From the NCBI GenBank assembly GCA_002737665.1, contig NSIF01000008.1, forward strand, positions 1 to 43,875: 43,875 bases of DNA, written 5' to 3'. Positions within the stretch are counted from its first letter, which is position 1. Each line of letters opens with the position of its first letter. A program made the translations under genes and the position numbers. Source of the stretch: Flavobacteriales bacterium (GTDB lineage Bacteria; Bacteroidota; Bacteroidia; Palsa-965). The notes beneath the pieces were generated by a model that saw nothing but the letters and a program-made list of their open reading frames with translations, was not told the DNA's origin and searched no databases. Positions 24,445 through 33,215 of the stretch are shown in pieces.

Positions 24445-26937
24445 ATGCTCAATTATTGTTATCGCATTTGTTTTGGATTTGCTGTGGGGTCTCTCCTCGT
24501 ATTACCAGCAAATGGCCAACTTGTTATCAATGAGTATTCCTGTGCAAACGTTAACAGTGTTCTTGATAATTATAATGAATATAATGATTGGGTGGAATTG
24601 TATAATGCGGGCACAACTACTGTAAATCTTGTCGGTTATTTCTTAAGTGATAACGCAACTAATCTTGGAAAGTGGGCAATTCCTTCTGGTACCGTTTCCG
24701 CCAATAGTTATGTTAAAGTTATTTGCTCAAAAAGAAACGTAGTTTCTGTCGGTTGGTACCATACTAACTTTGGCTTGACACAATGTAAGCCAGAGAAAAT
24801 TATTATTTCTGATATTGCAGGTACAATTATTGATTCTGTTGGAATTCGTCGTAATCAAGTAGGTGATTCATGGGGAAGAACAACTGATGGCGCAAACGCA
24901 TGGAGTCTATTTCTCACTCCAACGTTTAATGCATCAAATGGAACGGGTACACCATTTCAAAAATATGCAACAACTCCAGTTTTTAGTTTAGCTCCTGGAT
25001 ATTTTACCGGAACACAGACACTTACAATTTCTACACCAGACCCTAATTGCACCATTCATTACACTACCAATGGATTTGATCCAACATCAAGTAGTCCTGT
25101 TTATGCAACACCATTGAGTATTTCATCCACACAAGTTGTTCGTGCAATTTCAATTAGCTCTTCTCCAACTATTGCCCAAAGCTTTATTATGAGTAGGACT
25201 TATTTTATTAATGTAGCTGTACATTCTGTTGCAACGATTTCAATTTACGGTGATAATTTAATGACTTTGATGAATGGAAGTTGGAGCGCTTATCCACCTA
25301 CAAGTTTAGAATATTTTGATATTGCGGGTGTGCTTCGTGCGAAAGTCAGCGGGTCCACCAATAAACATGGAAATGATTCTTGGGCTTACAACCAAAGAGG
25401 CATTGATTATGTATCTGCTGATGAAGAAGGCTATGATTATGCATTAAATTATAAATTATTTACGCGAACTACACGAGACCATTTTCAACGAATTATTATA
25501 AAAGCTGCCGCAAACGACAATTATCCTTTTGAATCTGGTGCGCATATTAGAGATGCGTATTGTCACACACTTTCACAAGATGCTCGCTTGCATTTAGATG
25601 AACGTTCTTATGAAGCTTGTGAAATGTATGTTAATGGTCAATATTGGGGAGTTTATGATATTCGTGAAAAAGTAGATGACAAAGATTTTACGTCATATAA
25701 TTATTCTCAAGACGAACCGAACATTCAAATGTTAAAAACATGGGGAGGAACTTGGTCTGAATATGGAGGGACGCAAGCTCAAACCGATTGGAATACTATT
25801 CAGAATTATATTGTTACAAATAGTATGGCTGTAGCAGCCAATTTTGCTCATGTTGATACAATTTTCAATTGGAAGAGTTTAGCAGATTATATTATTCTCA
25901 ATTCAATTTGTGTAACTTCCGATTGGTTGAATTGGAACACGGAATGGTGGAGAGGTCTTGACCCAACTGGTGGCGCTGAGCGCTGGCGGTATGCGCTTTG
26001 GGATAATGATGCAACGTTTGGTCATTACATTAATTACACAGGAATTCCTGATACTTCTCCTAATGCAGATCCATGTAATCCGGAATCACTTCCCGACCCG
26101 GGTGGCCAAGGTCACATTCCAATAGTGAATGCGATGATGGCAAGTCCAGTTTTTAAACAATTCTATATAAATAGATATGCCGATTTGATGAACACCTCCT
26201 TGAGTTGCGACACGATGCAGGCTTTGCTTACAACGGAAATTGCTGCAATTGCTCCTGTGATGCCTGCGCAATGTGCTAGGTGGGGAGGAACTGTTGCAGG
26301 TTGGCAAGGAAACGTTACCACATTGAGCAATTTTATTACAGCTCGCTGTATAGCAATCCAACAAGGTATGATTGATTGCTACTCACTAACAGGTCCTTAT
26401 AACGTAATTGTAGAAGTATCGCCAGTAGGAGCTGGAACTGTTAATTTCAACTCGTTGTTTCTTGACCAGTTTCCATGGACAGGTTTGTACTATGGAGGTA
26501 TTCCTATTATTTTGGAAACCGCGCCAAGCTCAACGGCTTATACTTTTGATCACTGGGAAATGACAAGCGTTCCATCACCATCACTTATAGTTGATAGCTT
26601 GTCAATAAATTTGACCGGTCCAGATCACATTACAGCAGTTTATAAAACAGCAGAAATATTGTCGAATTTATATATTCCAACTGCTTTTTCTCCAAATTCT
26701 GATGGACAAAACGAAATGTGGTTTGTTCATGGACTTGATCCATTACAAAAGGTACAAATTATAGTTTTTAATCGATGGGGGCAACAAGTTTTTGCATCGA
26801 CAGATGTTAGCGTTGGTTGGAATGGAACAAGCGATGGCACGGCATGTCCTTCTGGTGTTTATGCCTACTTTTTAAAAGTTACTAATCCAAGCGGATCGAC
26901 TGAATTAAAGTCGGGAAACATTACGCTAATGCGTTAA
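24445..26937 (+). CDS. Secreted CotH-like protein with lamin-tail domain and T9SS type B tail
   Basis: 830 residues. A signal peptide (about 1-24, ending PANG) is followed by a lamin-tail domain (24-150: LVINEYSCANVNSV, then DWVELYNAGTTTVNL). Next is a chitobiase/hexosaminidase C-terminal-type domain (155-245: FSLAPGYFTGTQTLTIS, then IHYTTNGFDPTSSSP). A CotH-like kinase domain follows (about 255-640: GSTNKHGNDSW, then FQRIIIKAAAND, then EMYVNGQYWGVYDIREKVD, then RYALWDNDATFG). The end is the gliding-motility-associated/T9SS type B domain (IPTAFSPNSDGQNEMW, then FNRWGQQVF and CPSGVYAYFLKV). CotH proteins are atypical kinases able to phosphorylate proteins, so this may be a surface or extracellular kinase or a structural protein. 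A box TAATTTTG at 24375-24382 may be its promoter. The PorP gene follows after 9 bases. Confidence 0.88.
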   Translation: MLNYCYRICFGFAVGSLLVLPANGQLVINEYSCANVNSVLDNYNEYNDWVELYNAGTTTVNLVGYFLSDNATNLGKWAIPSGTVSANSYVKVICSKRNVVSVGWYHTNFGLTQCKPEKIIISDIAGTIIDSVGIRRNQVGDSWGRTTDGANAWSLFLTPTFNASNGTGTPFQKYATTPVFSLAPGYFTGTQTLTISTPDPNCTIHYTTNGFDPTSSSPVYATPLSISSTQVVRAISISSSPTIAQSFIMSRTYFINVAVHSVATISIYGDNLMTLMNGSWSAYPPTSLEYFDIAGVLRAKVSGSTNKHGNDSWAYNQRGIDYVSADEEGYDYALNYKLFTRTTRDHFQRIIIKAAANDNYPFESGAHIRDAYCHTLSQDARLHLDERSYEACEMYVNGQYWGVYDIREKVDDKDFTSYNYSQDEPNIQMLKTWGGTWSEYGGTQAQTDWNTIQNYIVTNSMAVAANFAHVDTIFNWKSLADYIILNSICVTSDWLNWNTEWWRGLDPTGGAERWRYALWDNDATFGHYINYTGIPDTSPNADPCNPESLPDPGGQGHIPIVNAMMASPVFKQFYINRYADLMNTSLSCDTMQALLTTEIAAIAPVMPAQCARWGGTVAGWQGNVTTLSNFITARCIAIQQGMIDCYSLTGPYNVIVEVSPVGAGTVNFNSLFLDQFPWTGLYYGGIPIILETAPSSTAYTFDHWEMTSVPSPSLIVDSLSINLTGPDHITAVYKTAEILSNLYIPTAFSPNSDGQNEMWFVHGLDPLQKVQIIVFNRWGQQVFASTDVSVGWNGTSDGTACPSGVYAYFLKVTNPSGSTELKSGNITLMR

Positions 26938-26946
26938 CATATTAGT

Positions 26947-27978
26947 ATGAAAAAATACATTACCTCTTTCTTATTTGTTTTATTGTTTGTTATTGGTGGC
27001 CGAGGGCAGGATATTCATTTTTCCCAAATTACAGAATCACCTATGCACATCAATCCTGCCAATACTGGATTATTTGATGGGTTATTTCGTGCAACAATGA
27101 ATTATAGAAGTCAATGGGCATCGATGGGTAAACCCTATACAACAGCAGCAGCTGCATTTGATATGCCTTTGATGTATGCTAAAAATCGCGCGTACATGGG
27201 TATAGGTGCATATGTTTATCGCGATCAAGCTGGGGATTCTCAATTCGGTACTTTTCAAGGATTACTTTCAGTTAGTGGCATTGTTCCATTGGCGAATCAC
27301 AATAAATTAGCTGTAGGAATTCAAGGAGGTTTCTCCCAGCGCTCAGCAACTGTCACAGGTTTGCAATGGGAAAATCAATATGTGAATGGTGCTTATGATC
27401 CTTCGGCTGCTGCCAATGAGGGTAGTTTAATAACCTCTTTTCCTTACGTTGATTTGTCGGCTGGTTTGGCATATCACTACAGCAGTTCTTCTGGAAGTAT
27501 TGTTGGTAAAAATGTAAACCAGTTCTGTTTTGGAGGAAGTGTCTTCCATTTAAATAAACCGAAAGAAAAATTTCATCAAGGTGGAGAGATTCGTACTGAA
27601 ATGAGGTTTGTGCTGCATGGTAATGGACGTTACGATTTACCGGGATCTAAATGGTCGTTGAGGCCTTCAGCCTATTTTATGAAGCAAGGGAATGCAACAG
27701 AAATTTTATTCGGAACAATGATGCGCTATCGAATTAAAAGTGGAACAAAGGTTACTAATTTTTTTAGTGAATCTGGAATTGGGCTTGGCGTTCATTACCG
27801 ATTAAAAGATGCCATCATTCCACAATTATATTATGATTTAGGAGATCTTTTTATAGGTATTTCCTACGATGTAAATATTTCCGAATACACGGCGGCCTCT
27901 AAATATCAAGGTGGATTTGAAATTACTTTGCGTTATGCAAATTTAAATGGCGCATTGTATAAAAATAAAAAGAGGTAG
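26947..27978 (+). CDS. PorP/SprF family type IX secretion membrane protein
   Basis: 343 residues. A signal peptide (MKKYITSFLFVLLFVIGGRG) is followed by the family opening QDIHFSQITESPMHINPANTG, then NYRSQWASMGKPYTT, both diagnostic of PorP/SprF. The rest is a beta-barrel pattern ending GGFEITLRYANLNG. PorP/SprF proteins lie in the outer membrane and bind T9SS type B cargo at the surface; each is commonly encoded just after the cargo it serves. The CotH-like cargo ends 9 bases upstream, so this is very probably its dedicated partner. Confidence 0.95.
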   Translation: MKKYITSFLFVLLFVIGGRGQDIHFSQITESPMHINPANTGLFDGLFRATMNYRSQWASMGKPYTTAAAAFDMPLMYAKNRAYMGIGAYVYRDQAGDSQFGTFQGLLSVSGIVPLANHNKLAVGIQGGFSQRSATVTGLQWENQYVNGAYDPSAAANEGSLITSFPYVDLSAGLAYHYSSSSGSIVGKNVNQFCFGGSVFHLNKPKEKFHQGGEIRTEMRFVLHGNGRYDLPGSKWSLRPSAYFMKQGNATEILFGTMMRYRIKSGTKVTNFFSESGIGLGVHYRLKDAIIPQLYYDLGDLFIGISYDVNISEYTAASKYQGGFEITLRYANLNGALYKNKKR

Positions 27979-27990
27979 TTAAGAATTAAT

Positions 27991-28104
27991 ATGAAAGAAT
28001 ACATTAAGATTTTTTATAACAAATACTTTTCTCATTTCCCTGATATTTGGCAGTATTTGGTGATCATCGTTATGTCTATTTTAGCCGCAATTTTTTACCT
28101 CTAA
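27991..28104 (+). CDS. 37-residue single-pass membrane micro-ORF
   Basis: An ATG 12 bases after the porP stop opens a 37-codon frame encoding MKEYIKIFYNKYFSHFPDIW and then one hydrophobic helix (residues 22-37, ending IFYL). The next gene (GNAT) starts 14 bases after its stop, so it fits neatly between two genes of the same strand. No family is recognised. The start MKEYIK loosely recalls the MKKYIT start of the preceding PorP. Expression is unproven; the spacing and the clean basic-then-hydrophobic layout are the reasons for listing it. Confidence 0.5.
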   Translation: MKEYIKIFYNKYFSHFPDIWQYLVIIVMSILAAIFYL

Positions 28105-28118
28105 ATTTTTCTGTACTG

Positions 28119-28619
28119 ATGGAAACAGCTATTCGGTTGGCTAATAGTAGTGATGTTGATTGTATTACTTCCTTAGCAGAAAAAATTTGGAGAGCTCATT
28201 ACACACCAATTATAGGAAGTAAACAGGTTGATTACATGCTTAATAAAATGTACTCAAAGGATAGTTTAATTCAACAACAAGAGGAAGGACAAGTTTTTTA
28301 TTTAGCGTGTTTAAATGGACAAGAAATAGGTTTTGTTTCTGTTAGCAGAACCAATACAAAAGATTTTTTTATTCATAAATTTTATTTAGAAATTGAGCAA
28401 CAGCGTAGGGGGTATGGAAAAAAATATTTTGCCAAACTAATAGCATTGTATCCTGAATTAACAACCATTCGGTTACAAGTTAATAGACTGAATTATAAAA
28501 CAATAAATTTTTATTTTCGACTTGGTTTTGTTATTGAAGAAGCAAAAGACTTTGACATTGGAGCAGGTTTTTTAATGGAGGATTTTGTGATGTTATATCA
28601 AAGTTCAAAAAAACAATGA
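28119..28619 (+). CDS. GNAT-family N-acetyltransferase
   Basis: 166 residues from the ATG at 28119 (METAIRLANSSDVDCI). A longer in-frame extension overlaps the micro-ORF and lacks family sequence. The GNAT acetyl-CoA loop is EIEQQRRGYGKKYFAKL (about 91-107, Q/R-x-x-G-x-G), followed by the helix and the LQVNRLNYKTINFYFRLGF segment with the Asn and Tyr typical of motif B. It resembles the RimI/YitI-like group acting on small molecules or protein N-termini; the substrate is unknown. It lies 14 bases after the micro-ORF and may be read from the CotH-porP transcript. Confidence 0.88.
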   Translation: METAIRLANSSDVDCITSLAEKIWRAHYTPIIGSKQVDYMLNKMYSKDSLIQQQEEGQVFYLACLNGQEIGFVSVSRTNTKDFFIHKFYLEIEQQRRGYGKKYFAKLIALYPELTTIRLQVNRLNYKTINFYFRLGFVIEEAKDFDIGAGFLMEDFVMLYQSSKKQ

Positions 28620-28701
28620 ACTCATTTTAAGAATTTATTAAATTGTTAGTTTTCTGTGAAAAGAAAGTTGGAGTTTGTTCTTTACAAGTGACAATTCCCA
28701 A

Positions 28702-28709
28702 TATATTTG
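28702..28709 (+). promoter_or_regulatory. -7 box TATATTTG of sucC
   Basis: Perfect TAnnTTTG box 23 bases before the sucC ATG. A TTTG at 28674-28677 is 24 bases upstream, slightly long for the -33 element. Confidence 0.5.
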
Positions 28710-28732
28710 TCTTCTTAAAAAAAACATAAACT

Positions 28733-29944
28733 ATGAATCTCCACGAATACCAAGGCAAATCGATACTTAAAAAATTTGGCGTTCCAATTCAAGAAGGAAT
28801 CGTGGCTGATACACCTGAGGCAGCCGTTGCTGCGGCTCAGCAATTAACAACTGAAACAGGGACACAATGGTGGGTTGTTAAATCTCAAATTCATGCTGGT
28901 GGTCGCGGCAAAGGAAAAATTGTTGGAACTGAACAACGTGGAGTTGTGTTGGCCAAATCATTGGAGGATGTAAAAACAATTGCGACCAATATACTTGGCA
29001 ATTATTTAGTTACTGCACAAACAGGAGCAAATGGTAAGAAGGTTAATAAAGTTTTGATTGCTCAAGATGTATATTATCCAGGTGCTGAAAAAACACTAGA
29101 ATTTTACATGTCAGTTTTGCTTAATCGTACAAAAGGAAGAACGACCATTATGTATTCCCCCCAGGGAGGAATGGATATCGAAGGCGTTGCACATGATACT
29201 CCAGAGCTAATTTATTATGAAGATATTGATCCAAAATTAGGTTTGCGTGATTTTCAATGTCGTCGAATTGCCTTTAATCTTGGACTCTCAGGCGATGCAT
29301 TTAAAAATATGTTGAAGTTTATACGTGCTATTTACAATACGTATGACGCTATAGATGCAAGTATGTTTGAAATTAACCCGGTACTTAAAACTTCTGATGG
29401 GAAAATCATTGCTGTTGATTCCAAAGTAACAGTAGATGGAAATGGGTTATTTCGTCATCCAGAAATTGCAGCAATGCGTGATACATCAGAAGAAGATCCA
29501 ACAGAAGTAGAGGCGGGAAGTTATGGTCTCAATTATGTGAAGTTGGATGGCAACGTGGGCTGCATGGTCAATGGTGCAGGTCTTGCTATGGCTACAATGG
29601 ATATAATTAAACTTGCGGGTTATGACCCTGCTAATTTTTTAGATGTGGGTGGAACTGCAAATGCAGCACGAGTTGAACAAGCTTTTAGAATTATTTTACG
29701 CGACAAAAATGTGAAAGCTATACTTGTAAATATTTTTGGTGGCATTGTTCGTTGCGATCGAGTGGCACAAGGAATTGTGGATGCTTATAAAAATATTGGG
29801 AATATTCAAATACCAATCATAGTACGGCTACAAGGTACAAATGCGATTGAAGCACAAAAAATAATTGCTGATTCTGGCCTTAAGGTTTTTTCTGCAATTC
29901 AATTGCAAGATGCAGCTGATTTGGTGAAACAAGTAGTCAACTAA
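28733..29944 (+). CDS. sucC: Succinyl-CoA ligase (ADP/GDP-forming) subunit beta
   Basis: 403 residues, normal for bacterial SucC. It begins MNLHEYQGKSILKKFGVPI and has the ATP-grasp lid segment KSQIHAGGRGKGKIVG (50-65), MFEINPVL in the metal region, and the C-terminal ligase domain with NGAGLAMATMDIIK, then FLDVGGTANAARVEQAF and VNIFGGIVRCDRVAQG. With SucD it interconverts succinyl-CoA and succinate with substrate-level phosphorylation in the TCA cycle. The alpha-subunit gene sucD is not adjacent here, so the subunits are unlinked in this segment, as in several Bacteroidota. Confidence 0.97.
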   Translation: MNLHEYQGKSILKKFGVPIQEGIVADTPEAAVAAAQQLTTETGTQWWVVKSQIHAGGRGKGKIVGTEQRGVVLAKSLEDVKTIATNILGNYLVTAQTGANGKKVNKVLIAQDVYYPGAEKTLEFYMSVLLNRTKGRTTIMYSPQGGMDIEGVAHDTPELIYYEDIDPKLGLRDFQCRRIAFNLGLSGDAFKNMLKFIRAIYNTYDAIDASMFEINPVLKTSDGKIIAVDSKVTVDGNGLFRHPEIAAMRDTSEEDPTEVEAGSYGLNYVKLDGNVGCMVNGAGLAMATMDIIKLAGYDPANFLDVGGTANAARVEQAFRIILRDKNVKAILVNIFGGIVRCDRVAQGIVDAYKNIGNIQIPIIVRLQGTNAIEAQKIIADSGLKVFSAIQLQDAADLVKQVVN

Positions 29945-30024
29945 TTTTAGTAGTATTTACTTATTACAGATTCAAATTATATTTTGTGTAATCTGAATAT
30001 TGGTAAATTAGCTTCATTCAACCT

Positions 30025-30032
30025 TATCTTTG
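30025..30032 (+). promoter_or_regulatory. -7 box TATCTTTG of the Crp/Fnr gene
   Basis: Perfect TAnnTTTG box with a TTG 22 bases upstream (30000-30002). The GTG start at 30037 follows after four bases, again predicting a leaderless mRNA. Confidence 0.6.
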
Positions 30033-30036
30033 AATT

Positions 30037-30699
30037 GTGAGCATTGACTTTTTCAGTATTCTTACTTCTCAGGAAAACGCTTTATTGGAGCAATCTAAAA
30101 ATTTACTGCAAGTAAAAAGAAGTAGTAAAATTTTTCTTGAAGGCAATATTCCAATTGGTGTTTATTTTTTAGTGAATGGAAAAATCAAACTATTTACTAC
30201 CGATGCACAAGGAAGAGAGCAAATAGTTCACCTTGCTAAACCTGGCGACCTGATGGGCTACCGCGCCTTGTTGGGAAGCGATACCTATTCCTGCACTGGA
30301 ACAGCATTAGAGAATTCAGAAATTTGGTTTATACCTAAAACTATATTTTTTAATTTACTTAATGTGAATGCATCCTTTTCTCACGCTATTATAAAACTAT
30401 TGACAGCTGAATTGCGCCATGCAGAGCATCATTTAGCTGGACTCACCCGAAAGCCAGTCAAAGCTCGTTTGGCTGAGGTTTTATTATTGTTAGCTAACAC
30501 CTACGGATTTGAAAAGGATAAAAAAACGATAGCTGTTGCATTGAGTCGTGCTGATCTTGGTGGTTTGGTTGGGACTGCAACAGAAACAGTAATACGTTTG
30601 TTAAATAGTTTCAAAAAGGAAGGTTTACTAGCAACCGAAGGGAAAAAACTCCGTCTTTTAGATGTACCTGCCTTAACTAAGTGTTCTCAAAACGCTTGA
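30037..30699 (+). CDS. Crp/Fnr-family transcriptional regulator
   Basis: 220 residues from a GTG start; no ATG lies nearby in frame. Residues 20-125 form a cyclic-nucleotide-binding-type beta roll (FLEGNIPIGVYFLVNGKIKL, then GREQIVHLAKPGDLMGYRAL). Residues about 150-215 form a winged helix with recognition helix GGLVGTATETVIRLLNSFKK, the T-A/R-E-T-V-x-R pattern of Crp/Fnr regulators. No Fnr-type N-terminal Cys cluster is visible, so iron-sulfur sensing is unlikely; the cAMP-contact Arg-Ser pair is not evident either. The sensed signal is therefore unknown. The next gene, bamD, has its promoter overlapping the end of this gene. Confidence 0.92.
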   Translation: MSIDFFSILTSQENALLEQSKNLLQVKRSSKIFLEGNIPIGVYFLVNGKIKLFTTDAQGREQIVHLAKPGDLMGYRALLGSDTYSCTGTALENSEIWFIPKTIFFNLLNVNASFSHAIIKLLTAELRHAEHHLAGLTRKPVKARLAEVLLLLANTYGFEKDKKTIAVALSRADLGGLVGTATETVIRLLNSFKKEGLLATEGKKLRLLDVPALTKCSQNA

Positions 30700-30706
30700 A
30701 TTCAAG
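30695..30706. promoter_or_regulatory. 12-bp perfect palindrome at crp-like stop / bamD -33 region
   Basis: CTTGAATTCAAG is a perfect palindrome that contains the regulator's TGA stop and the TTG serving as bamD -33 element. It could be an operator; it is too short and without a T-tract to be a terminator. Chance occurrence is possible. Confidence 0.3.
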
Positions 30707-30723
30707 TAAAAGCAGTACTTTTG
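30696..30723 (+). promoter_or_regulatory. Promoter TTG-N17-TACTTTTG of the bamD operon
   Basis: TTG at 30696-30698, 17-base spacer, perfect box TACTTTTG at 30716-30723, and ATG at 30735 (leader about 6 bases). It overlaps the end of the Crp/Fnr-like gene, giving bamD its own promoter. Confidence 0.65.
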
Positions 30724-30734
30724 CCCTCGCAATT

Positions 30735-31562
30735 ATGGGAAATAAATTCATCTTACTTTTCGCGTTTGTCTTCGCAATTGCCATTGGCTGCAATGATTTT
30801 TCTAAATTGCAAAAAAGCACCGATTTGAGTTTTAAATATGATCGTGCTGTAGAGTATTTCAACAAAGGTGATTTTGTTAAAGCAGAAATGCTTTTTGATG
30901 AGTTGTATGCTGTACTTCGTAGCACTGATAAAGCAGAGAATGTTTCTTATTATTTATCTTATTGTAAATTGAAATTAGGCGATTATGGAATGGCGTCTTA
31001 TCTTTTTAAAAATTATTTTAAATCATTCCCAACCAGTGCTCGAGCAGCAGAATGCTTGTACATGAGCGCCTATTGTCATTACGAAATATCACCACCTTGG
31101 AGCTTAGATCAAAGTGATACTTATTCAGCAATTGAAGAGTTTCAGTATTTTCTTCAGATGTTTCCTTCCGATACAGCACGATTAAGGGAATGTAATAAAT
31201 TAGTTGATTTACTTCACAAGAAGTTAGAAAAGAAAGCTTACAAGACGGCAGTCATGTATTATGATATCGCAGAATATAAAGCTGCGATTGCTGCATTTGA
31301 CTTAGTTTTACATAATTATCCAGATACAAGGTACCGAGAAGAAGCAATTTTTTATATATTGGAATCAAAGTATTACCTTGCGGCCAATTCTATTTCTTCA
31401 AAACAAGAAGAACGAATTGGAATCGCTTTATTAGCATGTTCAGATTTTCTAATTCAATATGAAGTAAGCGAGTACACATTTAAAGTTAAATCGATTCAAA
31501 GTAAAGCATTGAAATTAAATGATAAAATATTGAAAAACAATAAGTTAAATAAAATTAATTAA
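30735..31562 (+). CDS. bamD: Outer membrane assembly lipoprotein BamD
   Basis: 275 residues from the ATG at 30735. Extending to 30681 would place the promoter inside the gene and adds a non-signal N-terminus. The signal MGNKFILLFAFVFAIAIGC gives a lipobox with Cys19. It then has five TPR-like helical pairs: KYDRAVEYFNKGDFVKAEML, then YYLSYCKLKLGDYGMASYLF, then FPTSARAAECLYMSAYCHY, then MYYDIAEYKAAIAAFDLVL and YPDTRYREEAIFYILESKYYLA. BamD is the essential lipoprotein of the BAM complex that folds outer-membrane proteins with BamA. It is the first gene of the block with rpoZ, coaBC and DUF4835. Confidence 0.95.
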   Translation: MGNKFILLFAFVFAIAIGCNDFSKLQKSTDLSFKYDRAVEYFNKGDFVKAEMLFDELYAVLRSTDKAENVSYYLSYCKLKLGDYGMASYLFKNYFKSFPTSARAAECLYMSAYCHYEISPPWSLDQSDTYSAIEEFQYFLQMFPSDTARLRECNKLVDLLHKKLEKKAYKTAVMYYDIAEYKAAIAAFDLVLHNYPDTRYREEAIFYILESKYYLAANSISSKQEERIGIALLACSDFLIQYEVSEYTFKVKSIQSKALKLNDKILKNNKLNKIN

Positions 31563-31583
31563 TCAATCACTTAAATAATTAAA

Positions 31584-31922
31584 ATGGCAGATTTTAAGAA
31601 GTCAAATGCAGATTCTACAACGGTAACACGCGACCTTCGTCAACTTGATCCAGAAACTGGTAACATTTATGAAAGTGTTGCAATTGTTTCAAAACGTGCA
31701 AATCAGATAAGTGTCGAAATTAAAGAGGAGTTGACTGGAAAATTAAATGAATTTGCTACCCACACTGATAATCTAGAAGAGGTGTTTGAGAATCGTGAGC
31801 AAATTGAAATTTCTAAATACTACGAGCGTCTTCCAAAAGCTGTAAATGTTGCACTTCAGGAATTTCTTGAAGGTAAAGTTTATCATCGCAATCCTTCAAA
31901 GGAAGCTAAAGACGGACTTTAA
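31584..31922 (+). CDS. rpoZ: DNA-directed RNA polymerase subunit omega (Bacteroidota type)
   Basis: 112 residues, longer than the E. coli omega (91). The core matches Rpb6/omega: NIYESVAIVSKRANQISVEI around residues 27-46, where helix residues of the conserved A-x-x-R/K-A-x-Q/E-I pattern contact the beta' subunit. The rest (EFLEGKVYHRNPSKEAKDGL) is the extension seen in Bacteroidota. Omega supports assembly and stability of RNA polymerase. It lies 21 bases after bamD and before coaBC, the usual order in this phylum. Confidence 0.92.
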   Translation: MADFKKSNADSTTVTRDLRQLDPETGNIYESVAIVSKRANQISVEIKEELTGKLNEFATHTDNLEEVFENREQIEISKYYERLPKAVNVALQEFLEGKVYHRNPSKEAKDGL

Positions 31923-32000
31923 TATTAATTGCAGCTTTTGGACATGTTGATTCGTTTTTGACGGATTATCGTGTCCTTGCTGTTTTGTCTTGCTTCTGTT

Positions 32001-33215
32001 ATGCTTATTAAAGGGAAACATATTTTACTTGGTGTTACTGGAGGTATTGCGGCGTATAAAGCTGCTTTATTAGTTCGGCTGCTAGTTAAAGCCGGCGCTG
32101 AAGTCCGTGTAGTAATGACCACAGCAGCGCACCAATTCATCACACCGCTTACCCTTGCCACATTATCTAAAAACCCTGCACTAACTGAATTTACCAAAGG
32201 TGTGAATGGAGAATGGAATAATCACGTTGACTTAGGCTTGTGGGGCGATTTAATGGTGATTGCACCTGCAAGCGCAAATTCCATTTCTAAATTGGTAGAA
32301 GGTAAAAGTGATAATTTATTAACGGCTGTTTTTCTTTCCGCAAGGTGCCCCGTATTGGTTGCACCTGCTATGGATTTGGATATGTATTCAAACGAGGCCA
32401 CACAATCAAATTTAATGATTCTGCAGCAGCGTGGTGTGCGTGTTATTAATCCTGGAATAGGAGAACTTGCAAGTGGACTATCAGGCGAAGGTAGAATGGC
32501 GGAACCCGAAGAAATTGTTTCCATCATAGAGACAACTTTTGCCAATGCTAATCGTCTGTCAGGAAAGAAAGTACTTGTGACTGCAGGCCCAACATATGAA
32601 GCAATTGACCCAGTTCGATTTATTGGAAATCACTCGACTGGGAAAATGGGCTTTGCATTGGCAGAGGTATTGGCCGATAATGGCGCCGAAGTGATGTTGG
32701 TTACGGGTCCTGTGGTATTAAAAACAAAGAATCCACGTATTCAAAGAACAGATGTTGTGTCGGCACAAGAAATGGCAGATGCTTGTCTTGCAATTTTTCC
32801 TTCTTGTGACGCCGCTATTCTTTCCGCAGCAGTGGCCGACTTTCGACCTGTATCGACATCCAAATCTAAAATTAAGAAAGGTACCGATGGAATGGGTGAG
32901 CTATTATTGGAACATACCACTGATATTCTTGCTTCTTTGGGTAAAATAAAAAACAAAAATCAAACACTGGTAGGTTTTGCATTAGAAACTGAGAATGAAA
33001 TTGAAAATGCGAAAATAAAATTAGAAAAGAAAAATCTTGATTTTATTGTTTTGAATTCCTTGCAGGACTTAGGCGCTGGCTTTGGAGTAGATACCAATAA
33101 AATTTCCATTTTCACAAAAGCAGGTAAAACGATTAACTTTGAGCTCAAGAGCAAAGCTGATGTAGCTGCTGATATTGTTAATCAACTTGTCTTAATTTAT
33201 AAAAATGAAGCATAG
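32001..33215 (+). CDS. coaBC: Bifunctional phosphopantothenoylcysteine decarboxylase / phosphopantothenate-cysteine ligase
   Basis: 404 residues from the ATG at 32001; a GTG 30 bases upstream would add ten unusual residues before the family start (M)[19 protein letters not shown]. The CoaC half has the FMN-binding [10 protein letters not shown], the WNNHVDLG active His region and [10 protein letters not shown]. The CoaB half begins [20 protein letters not shown], contains [17 protein letters not shown] and the lysine-rich KIKKGT segment used for catalysis. It makes 4'-phosphopantetheine from phosphopantothenate and cysteine for CoA. Its end overlaps the DUF4835 gene by 11 bases, so the two are translationally coupled. 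Confidence 0.97.
   Translation: MLIKGKHILLGVTGGIAAYKAALLVRLLVKAGAEVRVVMTTAAHQFITPLTLATLSKNPALTEFTKGVNGEWNNHVDLGLWGDLMVIAPASANSISKLVEGKSDNLLTAVFLSARCPVLVAPAMDLDMYSNEATQSNLMILQQRGVRVINPGIGELASGLSGEGRMAEPEEIVSIIETTFANANRLSGKKVLVTAGPTYEAIDPVRFIGNHSTGKMGFALAEVLADNGAEVMLVTGPVVLKTKNPRIQRTDVVSAQEMADACLAIFPSCDAAILSAAVADFRPVSTSKSKIKKGTDGMGELLLEHTTDILASLGKIKNKNQTLVGFALETENEIENAKIKLEKKNLDFIVLNSLQDLGAGFGVDTNKISIFTKAGKTINFELKSKADVAADIVNQLVLIYKNEA

Noticed and set aside
29944-30000. CAGATT/AATCTG hairpin after sucC
   Set aside because: Six-bp stem with a long AT-rich loop and no T-run; too weak to call a terminator.
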